This document shows positions 26,662-35,981 of a stretch of DNA of 64,000 nt, piece by piece; positions within the stretch are counted from its first letter, which is position 1, and every line of letters starts with the position of its first letter. The stretch is from Prosthecobacter sp. (lineage in GTDB: Bacteria > Verrucomicrobiota > Verrucomicrobiia > Verrucomicrobiales > Verrucomicrobiaceae). Where the stretch lies: assembly GCA_017853885.1 (NCBI GenBank), contig JAFMIR010000018.1:1-64000 (forward strand), in the 5' to 3' direction. Made by a program: the position numbers and the translations under genes. A model generated the notes under the pieces. It was not told the DNA's origin. It worked only from the letters and a program-made list of their open reading frames with translations, and ran no database searches.

Positions 26662-27426
26662 ATGAAGTTCTGGAGTCTTCTTACTCTCATCCCCTGCTTA
26701 CTTGTGCTTGTGACACAAAGCGGCTGTGCAGGCTTGAAAGAACCCCAGGAAACCCAAAAGAGTGGCAACGGATCCAACGCAAAAGCTGAGAACAACACGG
26801 CGGTGGATGTTGGCTTCCTGCTGAGTATGGACTACAATGAAGCGCGGGTATTAAGTGCGCATTCAATTGAGTTTCCACCTTTTTACAAAGTAGCAGCAGA
26901 CAGCATTGAAGTGACAAAGACCAACCCGGACGGCACACCGCGCCGACTTTGGGCGAAGGGACGTGTCTTCATCGAGATGAACTACAACGAGCCAGCAAAA
27001 GCGCTCTGCCAGGAACTCCTTCTCAGGCATGACGAGGTCATCCTCCGTGGCAAACCTGTGCTTCAGCGTGGCAGCAGCACTGTCGAAGGCGTGGATGATT
27101 ACACCGTGTTCTACATTTTTGGATCGAAATTGCGAGTCATTGGCATGCACCGTCTTGTCAACCCAGATCAGATGATGGCGGGCACGCACCCCACAGGGTT
27201 CCCCACGCTCGATGCATGGACGAATGCTCCCAATCCGCTGCTTCCTCCGCTTACCGAGAGCGATGTGCCAGCGCAGGTTCGTGCAGAACTGCAACGCGCC
27301 GCCGAAGCAGAAATGCTTCATCAACAAACCCGTTCTGTATTCGGTCCGGTCAAACCTGAGACCAGGCCCGAAGTTGTCGAGCCCAAAGAGCGAAAACACG
27401 TTGGCAAAAAAAAGGACAAACATTGA
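26662..27426 (+). CDS. Lipoprotein with an OstA/LptA-like region
   Basis: 254 aa. Lipobox QSGC at residues 19-22, so it is probably anchored to a membrane by Cys22. The mid-part reads like an LptA/OstA repeat: RRLWAKGRVFIEMNYNEPA, then CQELLLRHDEVILRGKPVL and VFYIFGSKLRVIG. The C-terminal tail is charged and ends in KKKDKH. The LptA similarity is my visual impression and not a profile match. It is followed by an overlapping (TGATG) RlmM-like methyltransferase, so the two are probably translated together. Confidence 0.65.
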   Translation: MKFWSLLTLIPCLLVLVTQSGCAGLKEPQETQKSGNGSNAKAENNTAVDVGFLLSMDYNEARVLSAHSIEFPPFYKVAADSIEVTKTNPDGTPRRLWAKGRVFIEMNYNEPAKALCQELLLRHDEVILRGKPVLQRGSSTVEGVDDYTVFYIFGSKLRVIGMHRLVNPDQMMAGTHPTGFPTLDAWTNAPNPLLPPLTESDVPAQVRAELQRAAEAEMLHQQTRSVFGPVKPETRPEVVEPKERKHVGKKKDKH

Positions 27427-28448
27427 TGTCTGGATCCCCTTCTCCATTCCTTTTCGCCTGTTGCCGTGAAGGCTCAGAGACCTCACTGAAAAACGATGTT
27501 CTACGTCGTCATGGCACATTGCTCACACCCGCCTTCATGCGCCCGCAGTTCATTACCTGGAAAGTTCGTTCGCCGATCGATGAGTCTTTTGACCTTGCAT
27601 CGCCGTTTGCCCGTGTCTCGGGCCTTTCGCTTGGGCAGTGTAAAACGGGCGAAGAAATGGCCACGAGGTTAATCGAGCGTTCTCTCCGCCGTGTTTGCCT
27701 GCATGTCTTCCCGCGTGTGGCGCCGGAAGATGCCGACATCGACTGGCAGTCGCTTGATTCCATTCGTAATCACATTGCCTCGGTGTTGCAGAATCACGGT
27801 ATAAAACTCGATGAGGGCGCAGAGCATGTTTTGAATCTTGTTGTCGATGACAATCCCAACGCACTTTTTTTTGCTGGCCTGAGGAAGCGTCGTGCCGAGG
27901 ACCCACAGACTCCTGGCGGATTGCCATGCCTCTCGATTCCTGGCCACGCACCATCCCGCGCTTGGTTGAAAGTTGAACAGGCGCTCGGATGGCGAGGTTG
28001 GGATAAACTCGATCTACGTGGACTCTCGGCGCTCGATCTCGGCTGCGCCCCAGGTGGGGCTTCACTGGCCCTGCTCGATCGTGGTATGAAGGTCATAGGC
28101 GTCGACACGGGCGATATGGACGAGGTAGTGCTACGTCACGATGCCGGTGGTTTCCGACATCTGCGGATGCCGCTGTCACGCCTCAATGCCACAAAGCTGC
28201 CGTCTGCTTTCGCCCTGCTGCTTTGCGACATTAATCTTGCTCCACCTGAGGTTCTGCCGCACATCGCGCGAATTTGTGACAGTATCCAAGTTGAGCGTCT
28301 CATTCTCACCCTGAAGATGAATCAACCTATCTTTGAAAAGCGCTTGGACGAGTTCGTGAATTTCATCCGCAGCTTCGCTCCGAGCCCTGTGGTGGCCACT
28401 CAGCTTGCTGCCAACCGCAAAGAGGTCTGTGTGATGGCGGGTCGCTGA
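27426..28448 (+). CDS. rlmM: FtsJ/RlmM-like 2'-O-ribose methyltransferase
   Basis: 340 aa from ATG 27426, overlapping the preceding TGA. The second half is a Rossmann SAM methyltransferase: APSRAWLKVEQAL (175-187), DLGCAPGGAS (204-213), CDINLAPP (about 267) and LTLKMNQ (about 294). The K-D-K-E tetrad of FtsJ-type 2'-O-methyltransferases can be placed at K182, D268, K297 and E333. It fits RlmM, which methylates C2498 of 23S rRNA, better than RlmE because of a long N-terminal domain. The exact target is inferred. Confidence 0.78.
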   Translation: MSGSPSPFLFACCREGSETSLKNDVLRRHGTLLTPAFMRPQFITWKVRSPIDESFDLASPFARVSGLSLGQCKTGEEMATRLIERSLRRVCLHVFPRVAPEDADIDWQSLDSIRNHIASVLQNHGIKLDEGAEHVLNLVVDDNPNALFFAGLRKRRAEDPQTPGGLPCLSIPGHAPSRAWLKVEQALGWRGWDKLDLRGLSALDLGCAPGGASLALLDRGMKVIGVDTGDMDEVVLRHDAGGFRHLRMPLSRLNATKLPSAFALLLCDINLAPPEVLPHIARICDSIQVERLILTLKMNQPIFEKRLDEFVNFIRSFAPSPVVATQLAANRKEVCVMAGR

Positions 28449-28464
28449 CAACGAGCGCAAAAAC

Positions 28465-29892
28465 TCACAAAATCATCCCAGGTTCATAGTTCGCACCTTC
28501 AGGATAGGCTTTCATGACCGCCTCCACGCGGCAGCAAAAGGCATCGACCTGCTCAGACGCATCACCGGTATTGCTCTTACCAGCCGCAATCAGGCGCTGC
28601 ATATCCTCTGCGGTAAGGCTCAGACGGGAATCAGTTACCAAGCGGACAAGAAGGTCATTTTCGCGAATCCTGCCGGTGCGCATTTCTTTGGCAACTTGCA
28701 CCGCATGCTCCTTGATGACTTCGTGGGCCATTTCGCGACCAGCTCCAGATTTGACGGCCTCCATCATGACAGTGGTCGTCAGGAGGAAAGGTAAATAGCG
28801 CATAAGCTCCTGCTCGATGACGGACTCAAAGACCTCCATCTGGTTCAGGATGGTTAAAAACGTCTCCAACAGGCCGTCGAGTGCGAGGAAGGCATCCGGC
28901 AGCATCACACGACGCACCACAGAGCAGGAAACATCACCCTCATTCCACTGGTCACCGGCTAGCCCGGCAGCCATGGTGAGATAACCTTTGAGGATGACGT
29001 GCAGGCCGTTCACGCGTTCGCATGAGCGGCTATTCATCTTGTGCGGCATGGCTGAGGAGCCCACCTGGCCCTTGGCAAATCCTTCAGAGGCCAGTTCGTG
29101 CCCGGCCATCAGGCGCAGCGTTCGGGCAAAGCTGCTTGGGCCGCTGGCAACTTGGCAAAGGGAACCAATGACCTGCATGTCAAGACTGCGCGGATAAACT
29201 TGACCCACAGCTCCAAACGCCGCAGGCATGCCCAAATGATGCAGGATGCGATTTTCAAGTTCAGCGGCTTTTTTTGTATCGCCGTTGAAAAGTGTGATTT
29301 GATCCAAACGGGTACCCACTGCGCCTTTAAGCCCGCGTGCAGGATAGGTTGATATCACATTCTGGAGGTCGCCAAAGGCCAGCAGGGTCTCTTCCCCGAA
29401 CATCGCAAGGCGTTTGCCTAGCGTGGTAGCCTGAGCAGCAACATTGTGTGTGCGGGCAGTGAGGGGGATATCACGAGTTTGAGAGGCGCGTCGCGAAATA
29501 CCTGCGAGCACTGCAACGGTTTTACGTCGTACCTCCAGCAAAGCACGAAAAACTTGTAGCTGTTCCACATTCTCCGTGAGGTCGCGGCTGGTCATGCCTT
29601 TATGGATGTGTTCGTGCCCAGCGAGTTCACAGAATTCCTCGATACGTGCCTTTACATCGTGACGTGTCACGCGTTCACGCTGCATGATGGAAGCCACATG
29701 GATCTGATCCTTCACTTTCTCATAGGCTTCGATGACTCCATCTGGCACTGGTATACCGAGATCACGTTGGCTCTTAAGCACGGCAATCCAGTAATCTCGT
29801 TCGAGGCTCACCTTACCCTCAGGTGACCAGAGGGCACGCATAGAAGCAGTGGCATAGCGTTCGGCGAGGACGTTGGGGATGGAGTCAGACAT
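28465..29892 (-). CDS. purB: Adenylosuccinate lyase
   Basis: 475 aa from ATG 29892 (MSDSIPNVLAERYATA). It acts in purine synthesis, splitting SAICAR and adenylosuccinate. Motifs include GHEHIHKGMTSRDLTEN, LTARTHNVAAQATTLGKR and the superfamily signature GSSAMPHKMN with its flexible serine. The sequence is of the vertebrate-like longer PurB type rather than the Bacillus type. It is monocistronic, convergent with the RlmM-like gene. Confidence 0.94.
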   Translation of the reverse strand: MSDSIPNVLAERYATASMRALWSPEGKVSLERDYWIAVLKSQRDLGIPVPDGVIEAYEKVKDQIHVASIMQRERVTRHDVKARIEEFCELAGHEHIHKGMTSRDLTENVEQLQVFRALLEVRRKTVAVLAGISRRASQTRDIPLTARTHNVAAQATTLGKRLAMFGEETLLAFGDLQNVISTYPARGLKGAVGTRLDQITLFNGDTKKAAELENRILHHLGMPAAFGAVGQVYPRSLDMQVIGSLCQVASGPSSFARTLRLMAGHELASEGFAKGQVGSSAMPHKMNSRSCERVNGLHVILKGYLTMAAGLAGDQWNEGDVSCSVVRRVMLPDAFLALDGLLETFLTILNQMEVFESVIEQELMRYLPFLLTTTVMMEAVKSGAGREMAHEVIKEHAVQVAKEMRTGRIRENDLLVRLVTDSRLSLTAEDMQRLIAAGKSNTGDASEQVDAFCCRVEAVMKAYPEGANYEPGMIL

Positions 29893-29945
29893 GCAACGTT
29901 CGTTTAGAGTTTGAGCCCCAAAGTGCAAGGCTCAATCTCGCGCCT

Positions 29946-31154
29946 TCACTTCATTGCCGAAGTGGCGGCTTCTTGGAACGCTCGGCGCATCGGGGAGGCA
30001 TCGCCGGTGGGCTTGAGGCCGGTGCGCTGAATAAGCAGGATATAGATCGTCTTTGTGGTAGGATCAATCCAGCCCTGTGTGCCGTGAGCACCACCGTGGC
30101 CAAAGGTGCCCGGAGAGAGCATGGCAGTCACACCAGCCGGCTGGCGCACGACTTGAAAGCCCATCCCCATACCCATGCCCTCCGAGAACCCAGCTTTCAT
30201 CTCGCCGGTGTGGTTGGTGGTCATGAGTTGGATCGTTTCAGGACGGAGCAGGCGCTTTTTGCCAATGACGCCGCCATCAAGAATCATCTGGTAGAGCTTC
30301 AGCAAATCCTCCGCCGTTGAAAACAGGCCGCCAGCGGCTAGCGGAGCCCGTTTTTTGTTCGAGTAAGGCTTTGTAAGGTATCGAATACCCACGGGCTCCA
30401 GACCTCGGGAATCGGGGGAGGCTTTATAGGAGGTCGCGAGACGAGAGAGTTGCTTTTTGTCCGGCCAGAAAGTCGTGTTACGCATGCCGAGCGGTCTGAA
30501 AATACGCTTTTCCATAAAATCCGCATACTCTTCACCGCTAACAACCTCGATCAGACGACCCAGCGTATTGATGCCGGGATTGCAATAAGACCACTGCGAG
30601 CCCGGCTCGAACTGCAAAGGGGAGAGCGCGTAGGTAATGACAGCCTCCTTTAAACTGAGCACGTCAATTGCCTCGCCATCAAGCGGTGAATGACTTACGA
30701 GCCCGCTGGTGTGCATGAGCAGATCTTTGATGGTCACCGGGCGAGCGGGCTTCACCAGCACCGTATGCTCTGCAGACTTCACTTTGATCATGAGTTGACC
30801 TTTGAACTCCCGCAGGTACTTTTCGATGGGATCGTCGAGGCTCAGTTTGCCCTCTTCCTGAAGCAACATGACACCCATTGCCGTGATGGGCTTTGTCATC
30901 GATGCAATCCAGAAAACAGTATCATATTCCATGGCCTTCTTCGTGGCGATATCCGCAAGGCCGATGGCCTCAAAACTGAGCACTTTACCCTCACGAGCCA
31001 GCAGAGTGACAGAGCCAGACAGTGTGCCGTCTTTGACAAACTGTTGCATCGCCTGTGGAATTCCGGCGAATTTAGGATCCGAGACCCGTGGCTGCCCTTT
31101 GGCGTGGAGCACCCAGGCGGCGACGAATAAAATGGCGAACGAAAGCGAGTTCAT
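29946..31154 (-). CDS. Class C beta-lactamase-like serine hydrolase
   Basis: 402 aa, signal peptide about residues 1-20. The SxxK motif is SMTK (85-88), the YxN motif is YCN in WSYCNPGINTLG, and HGG is in FGHGGAHG, so all three are intact. This set resembles esterase/penicillin-binding-like proteins such as EstB. The ATG is followed by a good hydrophobic leader. It follows the di-heme peroxidase gene by 33 bases and could share its transcript. The second protein of this family in the window, unlike the one at 12898 in length and motif. Confidence 0.88.
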   Translation of the reverse strand: MNSLSFAILFVAAWVLHAKGQPRVSDPKFAGIPQAMQQFVKDGTLSGSVTLLAREGKVLSFEAIGLADIATKKAMEYDTVFWIASMTKPITAMGVMLLQEEGKLSLDDPIEKYLREFKGQLMIKVKSAEHTVLVKPARPVTIKDLLMHTSGLVSHSPLDGEAIDVLSLKEAVITYALSPLQFEPGSQWSYCNPGINTLGRLIEVVSGEEYADFMEKRIFRPLGMRNTTFWPDKKQLSRLATSYKASPDSRGLEPVGIRYLTKPYSNKKRAPLAAGGLFSTAEDLLKLYQMILDGGVIGKKRLLRPETIQLMTTNHTGEMKAGFSEGMGMGMGFQVVRQPAGVTAMLSPGTFGHGGAHGTQGWIDPTTKTIYILLIQRTGLKPTGDASPMRRAFQEAATSAMK

Positions 31155-31187
31155 GATGATGAGATCGTGGTACGAAAGAGGCGCGAG

Positions 31188-32294
31188 TCAATCCGACACC
31201 GTATCTACCCCTGGAACAGCCAGGCCACTTGGCACTCGGACAGGCATGTTGGTGTCAAAGCCATCGCTGCTTAGCGCCTGAATGAAGGCCAAGATAGCCG
31301 TGTGATCCTCGGGGAGCAGGCTCACATGACGCAACAATGGATCGAGTGGCGGCAGCGAACCCTCATCACCACCGTCAAGAGTCTCAGCCGCTTGGTCCAT
31401 GAGGCGGTCGTAAAAGAGCATCACATCGGACAAGGTTTTAAGACTGCCATTGTGCATGTAAGGCGAGGTGTGACGAAGTTCACGTAGAGTGGGTGTGCGG
31501 AACTCCTGACGGTTCGTGGTGCCATCTGTAACAGCAATGGCATGCAACTTAAAATCGGAGAACATAGGACCGTTGTGGCATAGGGAGCATCCAGCCCGCT
31601 GAAAAGCTTGCATGCCTTGCTGCTGCAGAGCACTCATCGCAGCTTTGTCTCCTCGCATAAAGCGATCAAATGCGGTTTCCGGCGTAATCAGTGTGCGTTC
31701 GTAGGCCGCAATCGCCCTGACCACCTTGTCCTCAGAAATTTCGCCATCAAAAAGTCGCAGATACTCCGGGACCGCTCGCAAGCGCTTCAGCATCTCCGGA
31801 ATGGCCTCGACCTCCGTGAGGACTTCACCAAGCATTTCTTCGCGGGAACGAATAGGCTCTAAAACCTGCGCTTCGAGGCCTTCAATACGGTTGTCCCAAA
31901 ACATGGGTGCCTTAGCAGCAGCATACGTTTTGCCGAACTCTATGCCGTTGAAAGCTGCATTGAGCACCGTAGGAGTATTTCGATGAATAGAAGGGAACAA
32001 AGTAACAGATTCACGCTGTCTTTTTGGGCCCGATCCGCGACCGTGAAGGCCTAAAAAAGTGGCACGTCCATCTGCCCAGCCATACTTCGGATGGTGGCAG
32101 CTGACGCAAGCCACCTTCTGCGTACCCGAAAGAATCGGATCGAAAAACAGCAAGCGCCCCAACGCAATCATTTCAGGGGTATCCCCGGGGTGCTTGGCAA
32201 CCAGCGGCAGAGCTCCTATTCGCTGGTCTGGAACGAGATCCTCCGCGCCTCGGCAAAGCGTGGCCAGCAGCAGCATGGCAAAGGGACGAATCAT
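31188..32294 (-). CDS. Di-heme cytochrome c peroxidase/MauG-family protein
   Basis: 368 aa, exported. Two CxxCH heme sites: CVSCH at 63-67 and CSLCH at 236-240, in the spacing of bacterial cytochrome c peroxidase. The calcium/heme-contact region NTPTVLNAAFNG and the C-terminal RTPTLRELRHTSPYMHNG are typical. It probably reduces hydrogen peroxide in the periplasm using cytochrome c, or acts as a MauG-type oxidant; the sequence alone does not decide. Divergent from dhaL with a 77-base gap. Confidence 0.9.
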   Translation of the reverse strand: MIRPFAMLLLATLCRGAEDLVPDQRIGALPLVAKHPGDTPEMIALGRLLFFDPILSGTQKVACVSCHHPKYGWADGRATFLGLHGRGSGPKRQRESVTLFPSIHRNTPTVLNAAFNGIEFGKTYAAAKAPMFWDNRIEGLEAQVLEPIRSREEMLGEVLTEVEAIPEMLKRLRAVPEYLRLFDGEISEDKVVRAIAAYERTLITPETAFDRFMRGDKAAMSALQQQGMQAFQRAGCSLCHNGPMFSDFKLHAIAVTDGTTNRQEFRTPTLRELRHTSPYMHNGSLKTLSDVMLFYDRLMDQAAETLDGGDEGSLPPLDPLLRHVSLLPEDHTAILAFIQALSSDGFDTNMPVRVPSGLAVPGVDTVSD

Positions 32295-32371
32295 GTCAGG
32301 AAACAGCTACGCCGAAAGCACGGGGGATTTCGCGTTGACTTTGCATCCCAGCCCCCCACTCATCCGCCCGC

Positions 32372-33007
32372 ATGCCGAAAACAATCCTCTCCAAAGAAGA
32401 AACCACTTCCATGCTTATTCAGGCCTGCGAGGCCGTCATCGCTGCTGAGCCTATGCTTTCGGAAGCGGACCGCAATCTCGGCGATGGAGACCACGGTCTG
32501 GGCATGCAACGAGGTATGTCAGCCGCAAAGGATAAGCTCACCGCCGCCCCCCCCGACAGTGTCGAAAAGGCCTTCTCTAGCGTCGGTATGGCCATGATGA
32601 GCAGCATGGGTGGCGCGAGCGGCGCGATCTTTGGCACATTTTTCCGCAACGGCGGCAAAGCTCTCGCAGGCAAGGAGGCACTCGATGCCGCAGGTCTTGC
32701 CGCGTTTTTTCAAGCAGGCGTGGACGGTGTCAAACAGCGTGGTGGAGCCGCAGTGGGTGACAAGACCTGCGTCGACGCCATGGAACCTGCTTCTCAGAAA
32801 GCCTGCGAGGTTGCTACAGCTTCTCTTTCAGAGGCAATCTCGGCCATCGCAGCCGCTGCGGAGAACGGAAAAGAGGCCAGCAAAACCATGATTGCCAAAT
32901 TTGGCCGCGCCAAGACTCTTGGAGAGGCCTGTATTGGCTTTCCCGATGCCGGAGCCTGCTCTGTTGTCGTGATCGTAAATGCGATGAGAGAATATATCAA
33001 CGCATGA
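32372..33007 (+). CDS. dhaL: Dihydroxyacetone kinase subunit L
   Basis: 211 aa. DhaL binds ADP and phosphorylates dihydroxyacetone held by DhaK. Nucleotide and metal residues lie in DRNLGDGDHGLGMQRG; MSSMGGASGAIFGTFF, GDKTCVDAMEPA and FPDAGACSVV complete the family pattern (the last is usually D-P-G). No dhaK or dhaM is in the window, so it may act with a distant DhaK or be a DhaL-like protein with another partner. An ATG at 32372 follows the divergent peroxidase promoter region. Confidence 0.9.
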   Translation: MPKTILSKEETTSMLIQACEAVIAAEPMLSEADRNLGDGDHGLGMQRGMSAAKDKLTAAPPDSVEKAFSSVGMAMMSSMGGASGAIFGTFFRNGGKALAGKEALDAAGLAAFFQAGVDGVKQRGGAAVGDKTCVDAMEPASQKACEVATASLSEAISAIAAAAENGKEASKTMIAKFGRAKTLGEACIGFPDAGACSVVVIVNAMREYINA

Positions 33008-33047
33008 TGGTTGTTCTTGTTCTATGCCACTTCATTTCCTGCCAAAC

Positions 33048-33671
33048 ATGAAAATCCTATTAGCCACACTGGCATTATCCGGTGTCAGTACATTCGCCGA
33101 TGATTTCACACCTTTGTTTGATGGCAAGACACTCAACGGCTGGAAGAATCCCTACGAATGGGGGGAAATCAAAATCGTGGACGGCGAGATTCATCTTGCC
33201 GGTCAAAAAAAATTCTTCGTCGTCACGGAAAAGACCTATGGAGACTTTATCTTTGAAGGCGAAGTCAAACTGCCCGAGGGCAATGCGAACAGCGGTTTCA
33301 TGTTTCGTGCCCATGTTGAGAAGAACAAGGTTTTTGGATACCAAGCCGAAGTCGATGGCGATGCCATCCGTAAATGGTCTGGTGGCCTGTATGACGAGGG
33401 GCGACGCATGTGGTTTATTAGTCCAGTCAAGGGTAACCCAGAAAGTGAGGCAGCCTTCCGCGCCCGAGCGGGAGATGCGTTCAAAAGGTATGATTGGAAC
33501 ACCTACCGCATCGAATGCCGCGGCCAGCGCCTCAAGATCTTCGTAAACGGGATTCTAACCACCGACATCGAGGATAGCAAAGATACCAGTGGAGTTATTG
33601 CCATCCAACATCACGGTGAAAAAGGTGCCATTTACAGGTTCCGCAACTTACGCATTCAAGAACTTAAGTAA
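33048..33671 (+). CDS. Secreted DUF1080 protein (3-keto-glycoside-hydrolase-like fold)
   Basis: 207 aa from ATG 33048 (MKILLATLALSG), with a signal peptide. DUF1080 core: FTPLFDGKTLNGWKNP at the start, NSGFMFRAHV in the middle and GVIAIQHHGEKGAIYRFRNL near the end. This fold is a concanavalin-like beta-sandwich related to 3-keto-disaccharide hydrolases, very abundant in Verrucomicrobia. The exact activity is unknown. An upstream ATG at 33024 would lengthen the leader and is less likely. Confidence 0.88.
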   Translation: MKILLATLALSGVSTFADDFTPLFDGKTLNGWKNPYEWGEIKIVDGEIHLAGQKKFFVVTEKTYGDFIFEGEVKLPEGNANSGFMFRAHVEKNKVFGYQAEVDGDAIRKWSGGLYDEGRRMWFISPVKGNPESEAAFRARAGDAFKRYDWNTYRIECRGQRLKIFVNGILTTDIEDSKDTSGVIAIQHHGEKGAIYRFRNLRIQELK

Positions 33672-34044
33672 TCAAGCGGCCACCTGAGGAAGCAAGAAGC
33701 AGCTGAAGCCCACGCTCTCATTTGCCAAAACTTAAGATCGTGTGTTTTGCGAGAACTGACAAGGGGATGTCAGCGGGAAATCTTCCATGAGGCTTCCTAA
33801 GCACTCGGCAATAAGTGTCTTTGCAAAAAGACACTGAATCCAGCGTAAAAAAACTGCCTGGCAATAATGAACCCGCAATTTAGCTCCTTCGGTTGGAATA
33901 GGGTCGCCTATCGGGACTAGATGGGATCGAGAAAAGCAGGCTTTGTCGTGAAGATGGCGACACTTGACCACGCGCCCGCACGCAACAAGTTCGTCACACT
34001 TCCTTCTTTGCCGCATGACACCTCCCGCAGCATTCGCTCAACAT
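33672..34044. other. Intergenic region with two perfect hairpins before the PhoB-like gene
   Basis: No gene. A 6-bp hairpin ctgaca-agggga-tgtcag lies at 33756-33773. A stronger one, agtgtcttt-gcaa-aaagacact (9-bp stem, GCAA loop), lies at 33814-33835. They stand between the DUF1080 gene and the response regulator. They could end the upstream transcript or act as binding sites for a regulator; the T-runs needed for termination are absent. Confidence 0.4.
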
Positions 34045-34737
34045 ATGAGCAAGATCATGATTGTTGAGGACGAAGCGGACATATCCGATATGATCGCGTT
34101 GCATCTGGCCCGCGAAGGTCATGCGAGCGTTACGGTAAGCAATGGCCTACAAGTGCTACCAAATGCAATCGAGCATCAGCCTGATATCATCATCCTAGAT
34201 TTAATGCTTCCAGGCCTGGACGGTCTCACCGTCATGAAACGACTCCGCGCCGACCCACGCACAGCGAACATCCCGGTGGTCATGCTAACCGCACGCTCTC
34301 AGATGGCGGACAAGATCTCCGGTTTGGAGTTGGGCGTGGACGACTACCTGACGAAACCATTTTCCCCGCGTGAGCTTTTTCTTCGCATCAGCGCCATTCT
34401 CCGCCGGACCAAAAAGGTCACAGTCACATCCGAGATCCGGCGCGGCCCATTCATTCTGGACCGGGTCAATCTGAAAGTGTATCTGCGAGGAGAACCGCTT
34501 GATCTAACAACAACAGAATTCAAGTTCCTCTCCGTCATTCTTGAGAATCCGGATGCGGTGCACACACGCGCGGAACTGTTGCGTGATGTTTGGGGTTATA
34601 GTGCGGACACAGCCACCCGCACCCTCGACACGCATGTGAAGCGTTTGCGCGAAAAACTGGGCAGCGATAGCATGTGTATTGTCACGGTGCGCGGCACCGG
34701 CTTCCAATTCCAAGCGCCCTCTGACTCCGCCGCATGA
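34045..34737 (+). CDS. PhoB-like response regulator (OmpR family)
   Basis: 230 aa from ATG 34045 (MSKIMIVEDEAD). Receiver domain residues: acidic cluster ED at 8-10, phosphoacceptor Asp52 in LDLMLPG, Thr82 and Lys104 in LTKPFSPREL. A winged-helix DNA-binding domain follows, with TTTEFKFLSVIL and the recognition-helix region TRTLDTHVKRLREKLG. The paired histidine kinase overlaps by four bases. It probably responds to phosphate, but the pst/phoU genes are not in the window. The frame is open upstream to 33964, which is not protein-like. Confidence 0.9.
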   Translation: MSKIMIVEDEADISDMIALHLAREGHASVTVSNGLQVLPNAIEHQPDIIILDLMLPGLDGLTVMKRLRADPRTANIPVVMLTARSQMADKISGLELGVDDYLTKPFSPRELFLRISAILRRTKKVTVTSEIRRGPFILDRVNLKVYLRGEPLDLTTTEFKFLSVILENPDAVHTRAELLRDVWGYSADTATRTLDTHVKRLREKLGSDSMCIVTVRGTGFQFQAPSDSAA

Positions 34738-35981
34738 CCGTTTTTCTATGCACAATAATCATCTTTGTTCTCGTGCTTTGGTGGCGGGAAAAGAGGAATC
34801 ATGAGGTGTGGGTGACCAAACTCGTGACCGCGTTGGGGTTGAAGCATGTCGAGGCCCACCTGATTGCCGAGACGGCGGAATCAGCACGCGTTGCTGCAGA
34901 CCAGCTCCCGCGAGAACGAGGCTTGCACAGTTTTTTTGAAGCGATCCTGAACGAAATCCGCCAAGGGGTCGTGATCGTGGATGCCGACATGCGCATCCTT
35001 TTCGCCAACAGGCCGTTGGCCGTCCTGCTGCAAAGACCCCCTGTTAATGCCGGTCGCAGCCTGATCGAGGAATTGAGGGATCATCAGCTGATCGAACTGG
35101 TTCAGCTAGCGATCTCAGGAAGGGAACGTGTCACGCGGCAGGTTCAGATGCTAGCGACTGCAGCAGCCGCCAATCTCAGCGGCCGTCACTTCATGATCGA
35201 GGCAGCTCCACTTTCGGACCCTCGAGTCGGCGCAGCATGGCTGATGGTGCAAGACATTACGGAAGCGGCTCTAACCGAACAGATTCGTCGTGATTTCATT
35301 GCAAATGCATCCCATGAGCTGCGCACACCGCTGACGATCATCAACGGTTACATCGAAACCCTACGGGAATCCCCAGCCCTATTGGACCGCTGCCTTGAAA
35401 CCATGGAAAAGCATGGCAAGCGGCTGGCCCGGCTAACCGAGGACATGCTGTCAATATCCCGGCTCGAAGATGCAAGCATACCGCTCAACTATGAGATATT
35501 TGAGGTTAAACAATGCGTCCAGGATGCCATCGACCACTTAGCACCAATGCACGAGGGGCGCGATACTCGTTTCCAGCTCGATTTCCCCCCCAAGAACGCT
35601 TTCATCACAGGTGACCGGTTCTACTGGGACCAAATTTTCACCAATCTAATCGAGAACGCACTTAAGGAAAACCCTCAATCTGGATTGGTCGTCAGTGTAA
35701 GCGGCCACTGGAACGCAGATGGGCAATGCACTCTGCGGGTGTCGGATAATGGCACTGGGATCTCGGCACATGACCTACCTTTTGTCTTCAAACGCTTTTT
35801 TCGCGGTGACAAACACCACTCCTCAGCGGTGAAAGGCACTGGTCTGGGGCTGAGCATCGTCAAGCGAGCTGTAGAGGCGCATGGTGGCACCATCACCGCA
35901 TCAAGCCGTCCCGGCATTGAAACTGTATTCGCCATGGTACTACCTACCAGCTGTTCATTTCAGAGCATTCCCGGGGTATAA
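34734..35981 (+). CDS. PhoR-like sensor histidine kinase
   Basis: 415 aa. One membrane helix at residues 1-17, then a PAS-like domain (about 65-175, GVVIVDADMRILFANR), an HisKA domain with phosphoacceptor His194 in NASHELRTPL, and an ATPase domain with NLIENALKEN, VSDNGTGIS and GTGLGLSIV. A single N-terminal helix with a cytoplasmic PAS is typical of PhoR. The start overlaps the regulator stop (ATGA). The 3' end overlaps the convergent lipoprotein gene by 22 bases. Confidence 0.9.
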   Translation: MTVFLCTIIIFVLVLWWREKRNHEVWVTKLVTALGLKHVEAHLIAETAESARVAADQLPRERGLHSFFEAILNEIRQGVVIVDADMRILFANRPLAVLLQRPPVNAGRSLIEELRDHQLIELVQLAISGRERVTRQVQMLATAAAANLSGRHFMIEAAPLSDPRVGAAWLMVQDITEAALTEQIRRDFIANASHELRTPLTIINGYIETLRESPALLDRCLETMEKHGKRLARLTEDMLSISRLEDASIPLNYEIFEVKQCVQDAIDHLAPMHEGRDTRFQLDFPPKNAFITGDRFYWDQIFTNLIENALKENPQSGLVVSVSGHWNADGQCTLRVSDNGTGISAHDLPFVFKRFFRGDKHHSSAVKGTGLGLSIVKRAVEAHGGTITASSRPGIETVFAMVLPTSCSFQSIPGV

